Shown piece by piece: positions 51,652 through 61,487 of a stretch of DNA of 64,000 nt; the first letter of the stretch is position 1; each line of letters opens with the position of its first letter. The DNA is taken from assembly GCA_002409995.1 (NCBI GenBank), contig DHOR01000040.1, positions 107,819 to 171,818 on the forward strand, read 5' to 3'. This stretch comes from Hungatella sp. UBA5385. GTDB taxonomy: Bacteria; Bacillota; Clostridia; Lachnospirales; Lachnospiraceae. The notes beneath the pieces were generated by a model. The model saw only the letters and a list, made by a program, of their open reading frames with translations, was not told the DNA's origin and searched no databases. The position numbers and the translations under genes were made by a program.

Positions 51652-54537
51652 TTAATCGCGAATATTGACGTTGGTCGCATCAACTGCACCGCCACCTATA
51701 ATGGTATCCAAATCCAAATAGCCATAATAATACTTATAAACATTCTTGGCAATATTGGCTGCATTGGCTGCAGAATATCCGAAGGGGATATTCACGGTAA
51801 CACAGATTTCCGGATTGTCATATGGTGCATAGGAAATGAAAAATGCATGGTTTGCTTTGTTCTTAGCCTCCTGAGCAGTACCTGTCTTACCGGCAATCTC
51901 CACCTCTAAGTCGGCAAACAGCTTTTTAGCTGTACCATTTGCAATAACACCTCGCATTCCCTGTTGTACAGTATCCCACGTTGTGTCCGCCACGTCAATA
52001 TGAGAAGAAATCTCAGGGGTATAATCTTTAATCAGATTACCTTCAGAATCCGTTGTTTTATCCAGAATACTCAGTTCAAAAACAGTTCCCCTGTTGGCAA
52101 TGGCAGCAACATATCTAGAAAGCTGAACGTTGGTATAGTTATGGCTTCCCTGTCCCATGGCTGAACGCTCCGGCGCTTCCTTGGAGATCTGAGGTTCAAG
52201 CTCTGCGATCTCCACGCCTGACTTGTGATCAAGTCCAAACATGGAAGCATATTTGCGCAGTACATCAAGCCCCAGTTCCTGGGAATAATTACCCTCTGAA
52301 TCTGTGGACACTCTTCGTCCCAGCTCTGCAAAGAAGAAGTTACAGGAATTTTCAATGGCTCCCACCATATTAAGAGGGTCATGGTGTCCTGGATAAATCC
52401 AGCATTTGATGGGAGGTGCCACATCTAAATAGATACCTTCATCAGCAATTTTCTCTTCTGTTGTAATTACATGTTCTTCCAGCGCAGCCACTGCAGTAAT
52501 AGGCTTAAAGGTAGAACCGGGAGCCTTTCTTGTCTGGGTTGCATTATTATATAGAGGCAGGGATAAATCTGCCTGAAGCTGGCTGAAATAAGTGCTGTCG
52601 CCAATCCTGTTGTTATCATAACCCGGATAGGATACAAGCGCAAGTACTTCTCCTGTTTTGACGTCTGTTACCACAACACCTGCATTACAGGGACTTAAGG
52701 CAAGCTGTGCAGGAGTCAGCTCCAGAGTGGACAGCTTTCTTCTGATGAAGTTATAAGCGTCACCTGTTGCCTTTAAGTTATCTATATCCTGTTGATTGTA
52801 TTCTATAACCCCCTGGTCATAGAGAGCCAGGCACAGCTCCTGACCGGTTATGACATCGTCATTAATTAAGTAACGGTAGATTCGCTTTGTAAAGTTTCTG
52901 TCTTCTTTTAAATGGTCAAGCACATAGTCAACCATCTGACTAAAGGTGTCATCTGCACTTGCATATTTAGACTCTGTTTCCAACTTGGTGGTATCCACCC
53001 AGCCGTTTGCAATTCCGTAATACAGATAATCTCTTAAACTGATTTCATCCGCTTTCCATGCCTGATATTCTGTGCTGGCAGTATCAATTAAATCCTCTTT
53101 AATAATGCCCACTGTGGAATCAGACAGATAGGAATAAATATAGAACATATAGGCAGCCATATCCTCACCCAAATCTTTGATGTTGGTTGGATGACTGCTC
53201 ATTAATTCATTGCGCAGATTATTAAAAATCTGATCCCGGGAAGCCAGAAACTTGGAATTAATATTCTTTTCCACAGCAGAAGCTTCCTCTGATTCCATGT
53301 GCTTCAAAGAAAGCACATTGTTATTAATCAGCTGATAATAAGCATCCTTAATAGGAATCTCTAAGTTGGAACCATCTGTGGTGCTGGTAATCTCCACATC
53401 ACCGTCTTTTAGTTTATTGATGAGAACACCTGCCAGGGACTGTTCAATCTGATGATAAACACCTGTCTGAAGGTCTGCATCAAGGGCTAAATAAACATCA
53501 TTGCCTGCGCCGGCCTCCACTTCGCCTTTTGTTTCCCTCACACGTCCAACGCTGTCCTTATAGATGATCTTCCTGCCTTTGGTACCCTGAAGGTCCTGCT
53601 CCATGGTATTCTCTATTCCTGTACGACCGACTATATCATTAATGTCATAATCACTGCGAATCTTCTGAAGGTCTTCCAGCTGATCCTCCGGCATTTTGCC
53701 GATGTAGCCGATAATAGGAGCAAATGGCACGCTGTAATTATAGGCGCGTATTGTGGTTTCCTCCACATTAACACCCTGAAGATCTGCTGTATGCTCTAAA
53801 ATATCAGCAACTGTTTCATCGGAAACCTGAACTGCCACAGTGGTGGACTCGTATTTTCTGTATGACATCAGCCTTAGTGCATATTTGATATTGATAATGT
53901 CAAGAGCCTGCTGGTCTGTAACTTCAACTAATTGGCCTTTTTCATCTTTTATCTCTCTTAAGCCGTTATCTTCCGCTGCTTTTTCAAAAAGCTCTCTGGC
54001 GCTGATATTGGACGGATTCTCACCATCCACATCCAGCTGCTCCACTCTTTTCAGTCCATAATAATCACGAAGAAACCTTTTTCTGGCCGGTTCAGAAGAA
54101 GAGGTATAAACCATATCCCCATTAGCATCAATTGCCACTTCAAATTTGCCCTGAACATCTTCTCCATGGTTTTCCAAAATCTTAACAAGCCTTAAATACA
54201 TGGCGTTTCTTTCAGCAACATTCCTGTAAGCTCCTGTATCCTGTACAGTTATAGAATATGCCAGCTCATTATACGCCAGCAGCTTACCGGTTCTGTCATA
54301 GATATTGCCTCTTGTACCAGAGGTGGTAATAGTTTGTTCAATTAACTGCATATATTCACTAAGCGCTTCTTCTCCATTGATAATCTGCAGCTCAAACAGC
54401 TTACTGATCAGCCCCAGATACATGGCAATAAAAATAATACCCAAAACAAAAAGTCTGGAGGATACAATTTTTTTCAAAAAATCCTGTATAATTTCTAATA
54501 GGTCCTTAAACAATAGTAGAATCTCCTCTTTTTTCAA
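51652..54537 (-). CDS. mrdA: Class B penicillin-binding protein 2 (long form)
   Basis: 961 residues, longer than the usual 600-750. One N-terminal membrane helix (about 29-50), the pedestal domain, then transpeptidase motifs SxxK in APGSTFKPI, SxN in ENSCNFF and KTG in AGKTGTAQ. A long insert between about residues 395 and 640 explains the length. The start codon is TTG with GGAGGAGA upstream; a second TTG seven codons later with GAGGAG is an alternative. It works with RodA in side-wall synthesis. Overlaps mreD by 32 nt. Confidence 0.92.
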   Translation of the reverse strand: MKKEEILLLFKDLLEIIQDFLKKIVSSRLFVLGIIFIAMYLGLISKLFELQIINGEEALSEYMQLIEQTITTSGTRGNIYDRTGKLLAYNELAYSITVQDTGAYRNVAERNAMYLRLVKILENHGEDVQGKFEVAIDANGDMVYTSSSEPARKRFLRDYYGLKRVEQLDVDGENPSNISARELFEKAAEDNGLREIKDEKGQLVEVTDQQALDIINIKYALRLMSYRKYESTTVAVQVSDETVADILEHTADLQGVNVEETTIRAYNYSVPFAPIIGYIGKMPEDQLEDLQKIRSDYDINDIVGRTGIENTMEQDLQGTKGRKIIYKDSVGRVRETKGEVEAGAGNDVYLALDADLQTGVYHQIEQSLAGVLINKLKDGDVEITSTTDGSNLEIPIKDAYYQLINNNVLSLKHMESEEASAVEKNINSKFLASRDQIFNNLRNELMSSHPTNIKDLGEDMAAYMFYIYSYLSDSTVGIIKEDLIDTASTEYQAWKADEISLRDYLYYGIANGWVDTTKLETESKYASADDTFSQMVDYVLDHLKEDRNFTKRIYRYLINDDVITGQELCLALYDQGVIEYNQQDIDNLKATGDAYNFIRRKLSTLELTPAQLALSPCNAGVVVTDVKTGEVLALVSYPGYDNNRIGDSTYFSQLQADLSLPLYNNATQTRKAPGSTFKPITAVAALEEHVITTEEKIADEGIYLDVAPPIKCWIYPGHHDPLNMVGAIENSCNFFFAELGRRVSTDSEGNYSQELGLDVLRKYASMFGLDHKSGVEIAELEPQISKEAPERSAMGQGSHNYTNVQLSRYVAAIANRGTVFELSILDKTTDSEGNLIKDYTPEISSHIDVADTTWDTVQQGMRGVIANGTAKKLFADLEVEIAGKTGTAQEAKNKANHAFFISYAPYDNPEICVTVNIPFGYSAANAANIAKNVYKYYYGYLDLDTIIGGGAVDATNVNIRD

Positions 54538-55024
54538 TCTCCTCCAGATGCCTGTTCAGGATCAGGAAAAGCCTATAGACTAAAAGCGTTGTTACAACAG
54601 TAAAAATAATCTCCGGAAGCACCAGATTGGTAAAATAATAACCAATCCGCATCTTCTTACGGATGAGGAACCGGAATACATAGATATAGGAATTGTAAAC
54701 CAGTTCATTGGCAATACTCATAATCAGAGGCAATGTAACATAGTCTTCGTAGTAATACTTGGTTGCAATACCATTTACATAGCCCATATAAACGAAAATC
54801 AATGTATAAAAGCCAAAGGGACCACTATAAAATAAGTCCATTAAAAGCCCTGCCAGCAGCCCATAATACATTCCGGCTTCCTTCCCATGCATAAATCCAA
54901 AGGAAAATGTCAGGATCAGAAGCAGATTGGGGGATGCCGAAAGAAATGGCAGCAGGGGAAATATGCAGTTTTGGATTGTAAATGCCAGAAGAATCATCAG
55001 CACATTAAATATAATCCGTCTCAT
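54506..55024 (-). CDS. mreD: Rod-shape protein MreD
   Basis: 172 residues, about five membrane helices, with a LLILTFSFGFMHGKEAGMYYGLLAGLLMDLF segment split across helices 2-3. It fits MreD by family pattern and by its place between mreC and PBP2. Confidence 0.88.
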   Translation of the reverse strand: MRRIIFNVLMILLAFTIQNCIFPLLPFLSASPNLLLILTFSFGFMHGKEAGMYYGLLAGLLMDLFYSGPFGFYTLIFVYMGYVNGIATKYYYEDYVTLPLIMSIANELVYNSYIYVFRFLIRKKMRIGYYFTNLVLPEIIFTVVTTLLVYRLFLILNRHLEEIEKRGDSTIV

Positions 55025-55049
55025 ATTGTTCCTTTCATATCACATTGTT

Positions 55050-55976
55050 TTAAGATTCTCCGCTTTCAGACGGACTCTCGTCGGTTCCTTCCTCAGAAGG
55101 GGATTCAGCACTGGTATCTTCAACAGATTCCGGCTCCTCTTCCACCATCATATCAGCCTTCAGCTCTGTGATCACCAGAACCTCCTGAATGCTGTCAAAT
55201 TCTGCAACAGGTATTAAATAACCTGATTTTGTTATATTATTGGAATCATTGGTAATATCAGAAGCATAACCGATTAAAATTCCAGGCAGGAACACAGAGC
55301 TGATGTTGGAGGTGATGATTTTATCCCCATCCTTTACATCGCTTTCTTTCATTACAGTGGTGATTCTCAGCCGCCCTTCCTTAAACAGGGTTAAATCACC
55401 TGCTACAATACAGGTGTCGCCGGACTGCATAGCCATACCGCTGACACGGCTGGAGTCATCAATAATCGAACGGACAGTGGAATAATTAGCGCCTACGTCA
55501 GTTACAATACCTACAAGACCTCCGCCTGCCACCACATTCATGTCCACCTTAATGCCATCCTTGGAGCCCTTGTTAATACGAAATATCTGAAACCAGTTGC
55601 TGGAATCATTGGCAATGACTCTTGCCCCTATCTTCTCATAACGGCCATATTCCTGGTCCAGATCATATAGCTTACGAAGTCTTTCAAGCTCAAACTCCTC
55701 AGCCTGCAGAGCTGTGTTCTCCTCTGTCAGCTGAGTGATGATTTCCTTCATCTCTTTATTCTCTTCCAATGCCTCTCTTAATTTGGAATAGTCCACAATC
55801 TCGTCATAGATTACAGAGCCTGCCCGATTGACACCTGACTGTATGGGAATTAAAAAGTATCCCACTCCTGTCCGCAAAGGTGTCAGCCATTCGTCATGAA
55901 TAGAAGTAAGTCCGATTAAAAGAACACAAAATACAGTTAAAATAATGAGTATATATTTGCTTCGCTTTGATTCCAT
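55050..55976 (-). CDS. mreC: Rod-shape protein MreC
   Basis: 308 residues. Short cytoplasmic N-terminus, membrane helix near residues 10-28, coiled coil (about 65-110), then beta barrels with VIANDSSNWFQIFRINKGSKDGIKVDMNVV near residue 122 and GLVGIVTDVG. C-terminal acidic Ser/Glu tail. Its ATG follows the radC stop directly. Confidence 0.93.
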   Translation of the reverse strand: MESKRSKYILIILTVFCVLLIGLTSIHDEWLTPLRTGVGYFLIPIQSGVNRAGSVIYDEIVDYSKLREALEENKEMKEIITQLTEENTALQAEEFELERLRKLYDLDQEYGRYEKIGARVIANDSSNWFQIFRINKGSKDGIKVDMNVVAGGGLVGIVTDVGANYSTVRSIIDDSSRVSGMAMQSGDTCIVAGDLTLFKEGRLRITTVMKESDVKDGDKIITSNISSVFLPGILIGYASDITNDSNNITKSGYLIPVAEFDSIQEVLVITELKADMMVEEEPESVEDTSAESPSEEGTDESPSESGES

Positions 55977-56672
55977 CTATATGATTCCCCGTTCCTTCAA
56001 ACTGATATAGGTATTATCTCCTATAATAATATGATCCAAAAGCCGGATTCCAATCAGTTCCCCGGCTTCTTTTATTCTATGGGTAAGGGCGATATCCTCC
56101 CTGCTGGGAGTGGGATCACCGCTTGGGTGGTTATGTATCAGCACCAGAGTAACTGCATGATACTTTAACGCCTCAATGAAAATCTCCCTGGGAGAAACAA
56201 CGGATGCATTCACCGTTCCCTGAGAGATCATTACGTCCTTCATCAGGACCCCCTTTGTATTCAGCAGCATAACGCGAATCTGTTCCTGTTCCATATGCCG
56301 CATATCTTCTACGTAATAATTCACAATGTCTATGGGATTTTTAAAGGATACGGACTGAGCCAGTGCCGCCCTTTTCCATATTCTCTTAGACAATTCTCCA
56401 ATGCAGAGCAGCTGGGCGCCTTTGACCCTGCCAATGCCCTTCACTGACATAAGCTCCGGCATAGAAAGATGTAAAAGCCCTAAAATACCCTCTCTGGGAT
56501 AGTTTAAGGCCAGTATCTTTTGTGCTAATTCAAGGGAGCTGTCCTCTTTTGAGCCTGTGCGGATGATAATGGAAAGAAGCTCCGCATCACTTAATTCTTC
56601 AGGTCCTGACTGAAGACACTTCTCATAAGGTCTTTCAGCTTCAGGAATATCTTTCATTGTTATTCGTTTCAT
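55977..56672 (-). CDS. radC: RadC-family JAB-domain protein
   Basis: 231 residues. N-terminal helix-hairpin-helix (LMSVKGIGRVKGAQLL near residue 72) and C-terminal JAMM motif with HNHPSGDPTPSREDI near residue 178. ATG at 56672 with AGGAGG three bases away. Named radC by family, though its DNA-repair role is disputed. It lies just before mreC as in many Clostridia. Confidence 0.94.
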   Translation of the reverse strand: MKRITMKDIPEAERPYEKCLQSGPEELSDAELLSIIIRTGSKEDSSLELAQKILALNYPREGILGLLHLSMPELMSVKGIGRVKGAQLLCIGELSKRIWKRAALAQSVSFKNPIDIVNYYVEDMRHMEQEQIRVMLLNTKGVLMKDVMISQGTVNASVVSPREIFIEALKYHAVTLVLIHNHPSGDPTPSREDIALTHRIKEAGELIGIRLLDHIIIGDNTYISLKERGII

Positions 56673-56724
56673 ATGCCTCCTGACTGTTACTCTCCAGGTA
56701 TTTTCAAAAGGACATATGTATCTA

Positions 56725-56976
56725 TCAGATCAACCGATAAGTTATAAGGGCAATTACCATTCCAATGATGCTTGCCATGGTAATCTTAATGTTAAGTCCA
56801 AACGTGATTACCAGAATCCCCAGATTAATAATCAGCGGAGAATCAAGACCAAAGGATTGTCCAAAGTTCAGCCATGACAGCCAGGAAACTCCATGAGCCA
56901 GATTGCCCATAAAACCTCCAAGAACAATTCCTGTCAGCATCAGAAGAAGCAGTATCCACCAGTTTTTTCGTCTCAT
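56725..56976 (-). CDS. DUF4321-family small membrane protein
   Basis: 83 residues from ATG 56976 (AAAGG upstream). Two to three hydrophobic helices (NWWILLLLMLTGIVLGGFMG; LGILVITFGLNIKITMASIIGMVIAL). Matches DUF4321 as recalled, often near radC-mreC. Function unknown. Confidence 0.75.
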   Translation of the reverse strand: MRRKNWWILLLLMLTGIVLGGFMGNLAHGVSWLSWLNFGQSFGLDSPLIINLGILVITFGLNIKITMASIIGMVIALITYRLI

Positions 56977-57100
56977 CTGCCTAACCTTTACCCCTCTTTT
57001 GTATTGGCAGTAATACACCGAGTACTACTTTGCCTATCAAATTATTCTATCATAGAATCCAATTTGTGTATACACCTTTTTCAGTACAAATTTCTTAATG

Positions 57101-58390
57101 TTACAGCTTAATTTGACCAATATCCACCAGCTTCTGCATGGACATAAGAATTCCAAGCTTGGCATGATACCAGGTCAAACCGCCCTGAAAATAAGCTGCA
57201 TAAGGAGGTTTAATGGGACCGTCTGCACTGAGCTCTATAGAGGCCCCCTGTACAAATGCACCTGCTGCCATAATCACCGGAGCATCATAACCGGGCATAG
57301 CCCATGGCTCAGGAGTTACATAGCTGTCAACCGGTGCCGCAGCCTGAATTCCCTGACAAAATGCAATGACTCCTTCCGGATTGCCAAATGTAATCGCCTG
57401 AATAATGTCATGGCGGCTTTCACTGCCGTTAGGAACAACAGAAAACCCTAACTTCTCATAGACATTTGCTGCAAATACTGCCCCTTTTAAAGCGCCTGAC
57501 ACCACAGTAGGCGCAAGAAACAGTCCCTGATAAAACGCCTGATTCAGCCCAAGGCTGGCTCCAACCTCTTTGCCCAGTCCAGGTGCTGACAGCCTGTAGG
57601 ATGCCCGGTCCACACAGTCCATTGATCCTGCAATATAACCGCCAATAGGCGCCAGACCGCCGCCGGGATTCTTAATAAGAGATCCCACAATCATATCAGC
57701 TCCAACATCAGAAGGTTCAATACGTTCTACAAACTCTCCATAACAGTTATCCACCATACAGATTGCATCAGGCTTAATGTTTTTAATAAAAGCGATCAGT
57801 TCACCAATCTGTTTGACTGATAAGGTTGGTCTTGTTGCATAACCTTTGGAGCGCTGAATGGTAACCAGTTTTGTTTTCTCATTGATTGCCTTTTTAATAT
57901 TCTCATAATCAAAGGTTCCGTCGGGCAGTAAATCCACCTGGCGGTAAATTACTCCATATTCTTTTAAAGAACCTCTGCTGTCTCTGATTCCGATAACCTC
58001 TTCCAGAGTATCATATGGTTTTCCAACAGGAGATAAAAGCTCATCACCAGGTCTTAAATTGCCAGAGAGAGCTACGGAAAGTGCATGAGTTCCACTGATT
58101 AAGTTAGGACGAACCAAAGCACTTTCAGTATGAAACGTACTTGCATACACATCCTCCAGAGTATCTCTGCCCATATCATTGTATCCATATCCGGTTGAAG
58201 CTGCGAAATGAATATCGCTGACACGGTTTTCCTGCATTGCTCCAATGACCTTCATCTGATTGTGTTCCGCATTTTCGTCTATTTCCAGAAATCTATCTTT
58301 TAAAGATGCCTCGATTTCACTTCCAAATTCCAGCACCTTACTGCTGATTCCAAATTTTTCATAAATTCTGTCCAATTTTATTTTCTCCAT
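57101..58390 (-). CDS. Methionine gamma-lyase-family PLP protein (YnbB-like)
   Basis: 429 residues. Matches the Met_gamma_lyase (PF06838-type) proteins once called aluminium-resistance proteins: HFAASTGYGYNDMGRDTLE near residue 59, SALVRPNLISGTHALS near 88, MVDNCYGEFVERIEP near 220 and PLP-site SLIKNPGGGLAPIGGYIAG near 246. The true substrate is not known. It is next to miaA, a conserved arrangement. Confidence 0.88.
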   Translation of the reverse strand: MEKIKLDRIYEKFGISSKVLEFGSEIEASLKDRFLEIDENAEHNQMKVIGAMQENRVSDIHFAASTGYGYNDMGRDTLEDVYASTFHTESALVRPNLISGTHALSVALSGNLRPGDELLSPVGKPYDTLEEVIGIRDSRGSLKEYGVIYRQVDLLPDGTFDYENIKKAINEKTKLVTIQRSKGYATRPTLSVKQIGELIAFIKNIKPDAICMVDNCYGEFVERIEPSDVGADMIVGSLIKNPGGGLAPIGGYIAGSMDCVDRASYRLSAPGLGKEVGASLGLNQAFYQGLFLAPTVVSGALKGAVFAANVYEKLGFSVVPNGSESRHDIIQAITFGNPEGVIAFCQGIQAAAPVDSYVTPEPWAMPGYDAPVIMAAGAFVQGASIELSADGPIKPPYAAYFQGGLTWYHAKLGILMSMQKLVDIGQIKL

Positions 58391-58392
58391 TC

Positions 58393-59334
58393 CTATCTGC
58401 CAAATGTGGTTTTTACTTCCTCCACAACTGCCTGAAGCAGTGCTTCTCTGTCATTATTATAGTCCGGAAGATTTAACCACCGAACCTCTCTTTCCCGTTT
58501 AAACCAGGTAATCTGTCTTTTGGCAAAATGGCGGGTATCTCTCTTAAGCACATAGACCGCTTCCTCCAGAGACATCTCACCTTCTAAATACCCAAGAATC
58601 TCCTTATAACCTAACCCCTGCATAGACACCAAATCTCTGGTGCAGCCCATTGCCTTTAAACTTCTGACCTCTTCTACAAGTCCATTTTCCAGCATCTGAT
58701 CCACTCGTCTGTCAATTCGTTCATATAGAATATCCCGGTCAGTATTAACAACGTAATATAGAACATTATAAGGAGATTTTCTCTGCTTCTCTCTCTTATT
58801 ATGCTCTGATATCCGCTCTCCAGTCTGACGATAGTATTCTATGGCACGGATCACACGTTTTACATTGTTTTCATGAATTTCTTCTGCTGCCACAGGATCA
58901 ATCTCTTTCAGTATTTCATGAAGTTTTTCAGGACCTTCCGTCTCTACCATAAGCTCAAGCTCCTGACGAATGGACTTGTCCTCTCCATTGTCTGTAAAAT
59001 CAATATCATATAAAAGCGCCTGAATATAGAAGCCGGTGCCACCAACAATGATGGGAATCCTGCCTCTTTCATAGATTTCCTTGACAGCCTTTTTAGCCAT
59101 TTTCTGAAATACAGCCACATTAAACTCCTCCCATGGCTCCAGAACATCAATAAGATGGTGAGGAATCCCCTCCATCTCGCCTTCCGTTACCTTGGCAGAG
59201 CCAATATTCATGTGGCGGTAAACCTGCATGGAATCAGCACTGATAATCTCGCCGTTTACTGCCTTTGCAAGCTCAATAGAAAGTGCTGATTTTCCCACTG
59301 CAGTAGGTCCTGTTAATACAATCAGTGGTTCCAT
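58393..59334 (-). CDS. miaA: tRNA dimethylallyltransferase
   Basis: 313 residues. P-loop GPTAVGKSALSIELA at residue 9-23; ISADSMQVYRHMNIGSAKVT near 33; PHHLIDVLEP; IIVGGTGFYIQALLYDIDF; ARQITWFKRE-like (FAKRQITWFKRERE) near 275. It adds the isopentenyl group to A37. One-base overlap with mutL. Confidence 0.96.
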   Translation of the reverse strand: MEPLIVLTGPTAVGKSALSIELAKAVNGEIISADSMQVYRHMNIGSAKVTEGEMEGIPHHLIDVLEPWEEFNVAVFQKMAKKAVKEIYERGRIPIIVGGTGFYIQALLYDIDFTDNGEDKSIRQELELMVETEGPEKLHEILKEIDPVAAEEIHENNVKRVIRAIEYYRQTGERISEHNKREKQRKSPYNVLYYVVNTDRDILYERIDRRVDQMLENGLVEEVRSLKAMGCTRDLVSMQGLGYKEILGYLEGEMSLEEAVYVLKRDTRHFAKRQITWFKREREVRWLNLPDYNNDREALLQAVVEEVKTTFGR

Positions 59335-61466
59335 TATACAATCCTCTTAAATTTCTTTTCCAGTTCATATTTGCTCATGGAAATAATAGTAGGTCTTCCA
59401 TGAGGACAGGCATAGGGATTCTCCAGCTTCAGCAGCTGGTCAATCAGTTCGTTGGCTTCTGAAACAGACAGCCTGCTGCCACCCTTTACTGCACCTTTGC
59501 AGGACATTGAGGCGATTTTTTCGTAGATAATATCAGGACTGTGGTTAGCTCCGTCATCAGACAGTCCGTCAATCATCTCCATAAGAAGCTCCTTCTTGGC
59601 AATGGAGAATAAGTTGGCAGGAACACCCCGCACTGCATATTCCCTGCCCCCAAAGGGTTCGATCTCAAAGCCTATATCTGTAAAATACTTCTTATATTTT
59701 TCCAGCAGCACTTCCTCATTCATGTTCAGCGTGAGGATGATGGGAGGATTTACCATCTGTGAAGAATACTCCCTTGTTTTAAGTGTTGCCATGGTTTTCT
59801 CATATAACACCTTTTCGTGGGCTGCATGTTGATCAATAATATATAACTGCTCCTGAAATTCCACCAGCCAGTAGGTATCAAAAAGCTGTCCGATCAACTT
59901 ATGCATTTCCCTTGATTTAGGCTCTAGAAGCTTGCCGTCAAATAAATCCAACTGCTCTGGATTGCCAATTGGCTGCATGGGCGGCTGATCTGCCTTAGGT
60001 ATATCATCTGTATTAGACAAATTATCGACCTTAGGCAAATTATCGGTCTTAGGCATACCCGATGCATTAGAATCATAAGCGGCATTGTTATCACAGCCTG
60101 AATTGTTGCCTGAAGCAGGTCTGTTATCAAAAGATGACCTCCCGTTAAAATGTGTCTTCCCATCAAAGGATTTCCCTGCTGCAGTTTCAGATGCCGCCTT
60201 CTGATTATAATTCAGCCAGTTTTCTTCCAGTGAATTTCTCTCCCGCAATACAGAACCTGGCATTGCTTCTGCTGCTGCGTTCTGAAATTTATCAGCAAGA
60301 TCACCTGCTGCTGAACTTCCTTCAGGCACAAGACGTTTTGGGAAAGAAGGAATCTGAGGGGGACCTTCCCCCATAACTTCCCTTCTTCTTGTTTCAAATG
60401 GTTCTGGTGATGGCACCCGGCCTTTGTTAACAGGTAGCTTATCGTCCCTTTTTACCAGTTCCACTTCAGGAATCAGCTCCTTATGTGCCAGAGCATCAGT
60501 GATTGCCTGGGAAACAAGACGGTAGATCATTTCCCCGTCCCTGAAACGCAGTTCCATCTTGGTTGGATGGACATTGATATCAAGAAACTTGGGATCAATG
60601 GTAAAATGAAGCATGGTAAACGGATATTTGTGCTGCATCATAAAGGGTTTATAAGCCTCTTCAATGGCTTTAGCTATAATGCTGCTTTTAATATATCGCC
60701 CATTAATATAATAGTTTTCATAATTGCGGTTTCCTCTTGCAATCACAGGCTTACCAATATAACCGTTTACCTTAACCTCAGGTTTTTCCACCTGAATCTT
60801 CAGTAAATTGGCAGCAATTTCACGGCCAAATACTGTATAGATAATATCTTTTAAATTATGATTTCCCGAAGTATGGAGACGGTTCTGATTGTTGTGAATA
60901 AAACGAATGGAAACCTCAGGATGGGACAGTGCAATCTTCTCCACCAGATCAGACACATGAGAACCTTCCGTTCCAGGAGTTTTTAAGAACTTCTTTCTGG
61001 CAGGAGTGTTATAAAATAAGTTTCTGGCAATAAAGGTGGTTCCCTCAGGCGCACCGATTTCCTCCAGAGAACGTTCCACGCCGCCTTCAATCTGATATCT
61101 GGTGCCGGTCAGTCCTACGCTTGTTTTAGTAATAAGCTCCACCTGGGAAACAGCTGCTATACTTGCCAGAGCTTCGCCGCGAAAGCCAAGGGAAGATATA
61201 GTGAACAAATCCTCCACAGCCTTAATCTTACTGGTGGAATGGCGCAGGAAAGCGAGGGCTACTTCCTCCTTGGGAATTCCGCAGCCATTGTCAGTGACAC
61301 GGATAAAGGTAGTACCCCCGTCTTTAATCTCTATGGTAACAGCCGTTGCTTTAGCATCAATTGCATTTTCCAGCAGTTCCTTAACAACAGATGCAGGCCG
61401 TTCAATGACCTCTCCTGCAGCAATCTTATTAATAGTGCTTTGATCCAGTACTGTTATATTAGGCAT
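59334..61466 (-). CDS. mutL: DNA mismatch repair protein MutL
   Basis: 710 residues. GHKL ATPase: IAAGEVIERPASVVKELLENAIDA, DNGCGIPKEE, GFRGEALASIAAVS. The C-terminal endonuclease motif DQHAAHEKVLYE and ACPHGRPT are intact, so it should nick DNA as in other non-E. coli MutL. The linker (about residues 350-505) is low complexity with repeated KxDNL-type units. Follows mutS by 21 nt. Confidence 0.97.
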   Translation of the reverse strand: MPNITVLDQSTINKIAAGEVIERPASVVKELLENAIDAKATAVTIEIKDGGTTFIRVTDNGCGIPKEEVALAFLRHSTSKIKAVEDLFTISSLGFRGEALASIAAVSQVELITKTSVGLTGTRYQIEGGVERSLEEIGAPEGTTFIARNLFYNTPARKKFLKTPGTEGSHVSDLVEKIALSHPEVSIRFIHNNQNRLHTSGNHNLKDIIYTVFGREIAANLLKIQVEKPEVKVNGYIGKPVIARGNRNYENYYINGRYIKSSIIAKAIEEAYKPFMMQHKYPFTMLHFTIDPKFLDINVHPTKMELRFRDGEMIYRLVSQAITDALAHKELIPEVELVKRDDKLPVNKGRVPSPEPFETRRREVMGEGPPQIPSFPKRLVPEGSSAAGDLADKFQNAAAEAMPGSVLRERNSLEENWLNYNQKAASETAAGKSFDGKTHFNGRSSFDNRPASGNNSGCDNNAAYDSNASGMPKTDNLPKVDNLSNTDDIPKADQPPMQPIGNPEQLDLFDGKLLEPKSREMHKLIGQLFDTYWLVEFQEQLYIIDQHAAHEKVLYEKTMATLKTREYSSQMVNPPIILTLNMNEEVLLEKYKKYFTDIGFEIEPFGGREYAVRGVPANLFSIAKKELLMEMIDGLSDDGANHSPDIIYEKIASMSCKGAVKGGSRLSVSEANELIDQLLKLENPYACPHGRPTIISMSKYELEKKFKRIV

Positions 61467-61487
61467 AGAATTTATCGCTCCTTACTT

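Noticed and set aside
57045..57059. ATTCTA-TCA-TAGAAT inverted repeat
   Set aside because: Arms are only 6 bp with no T run and no clear regulator; may be chance.
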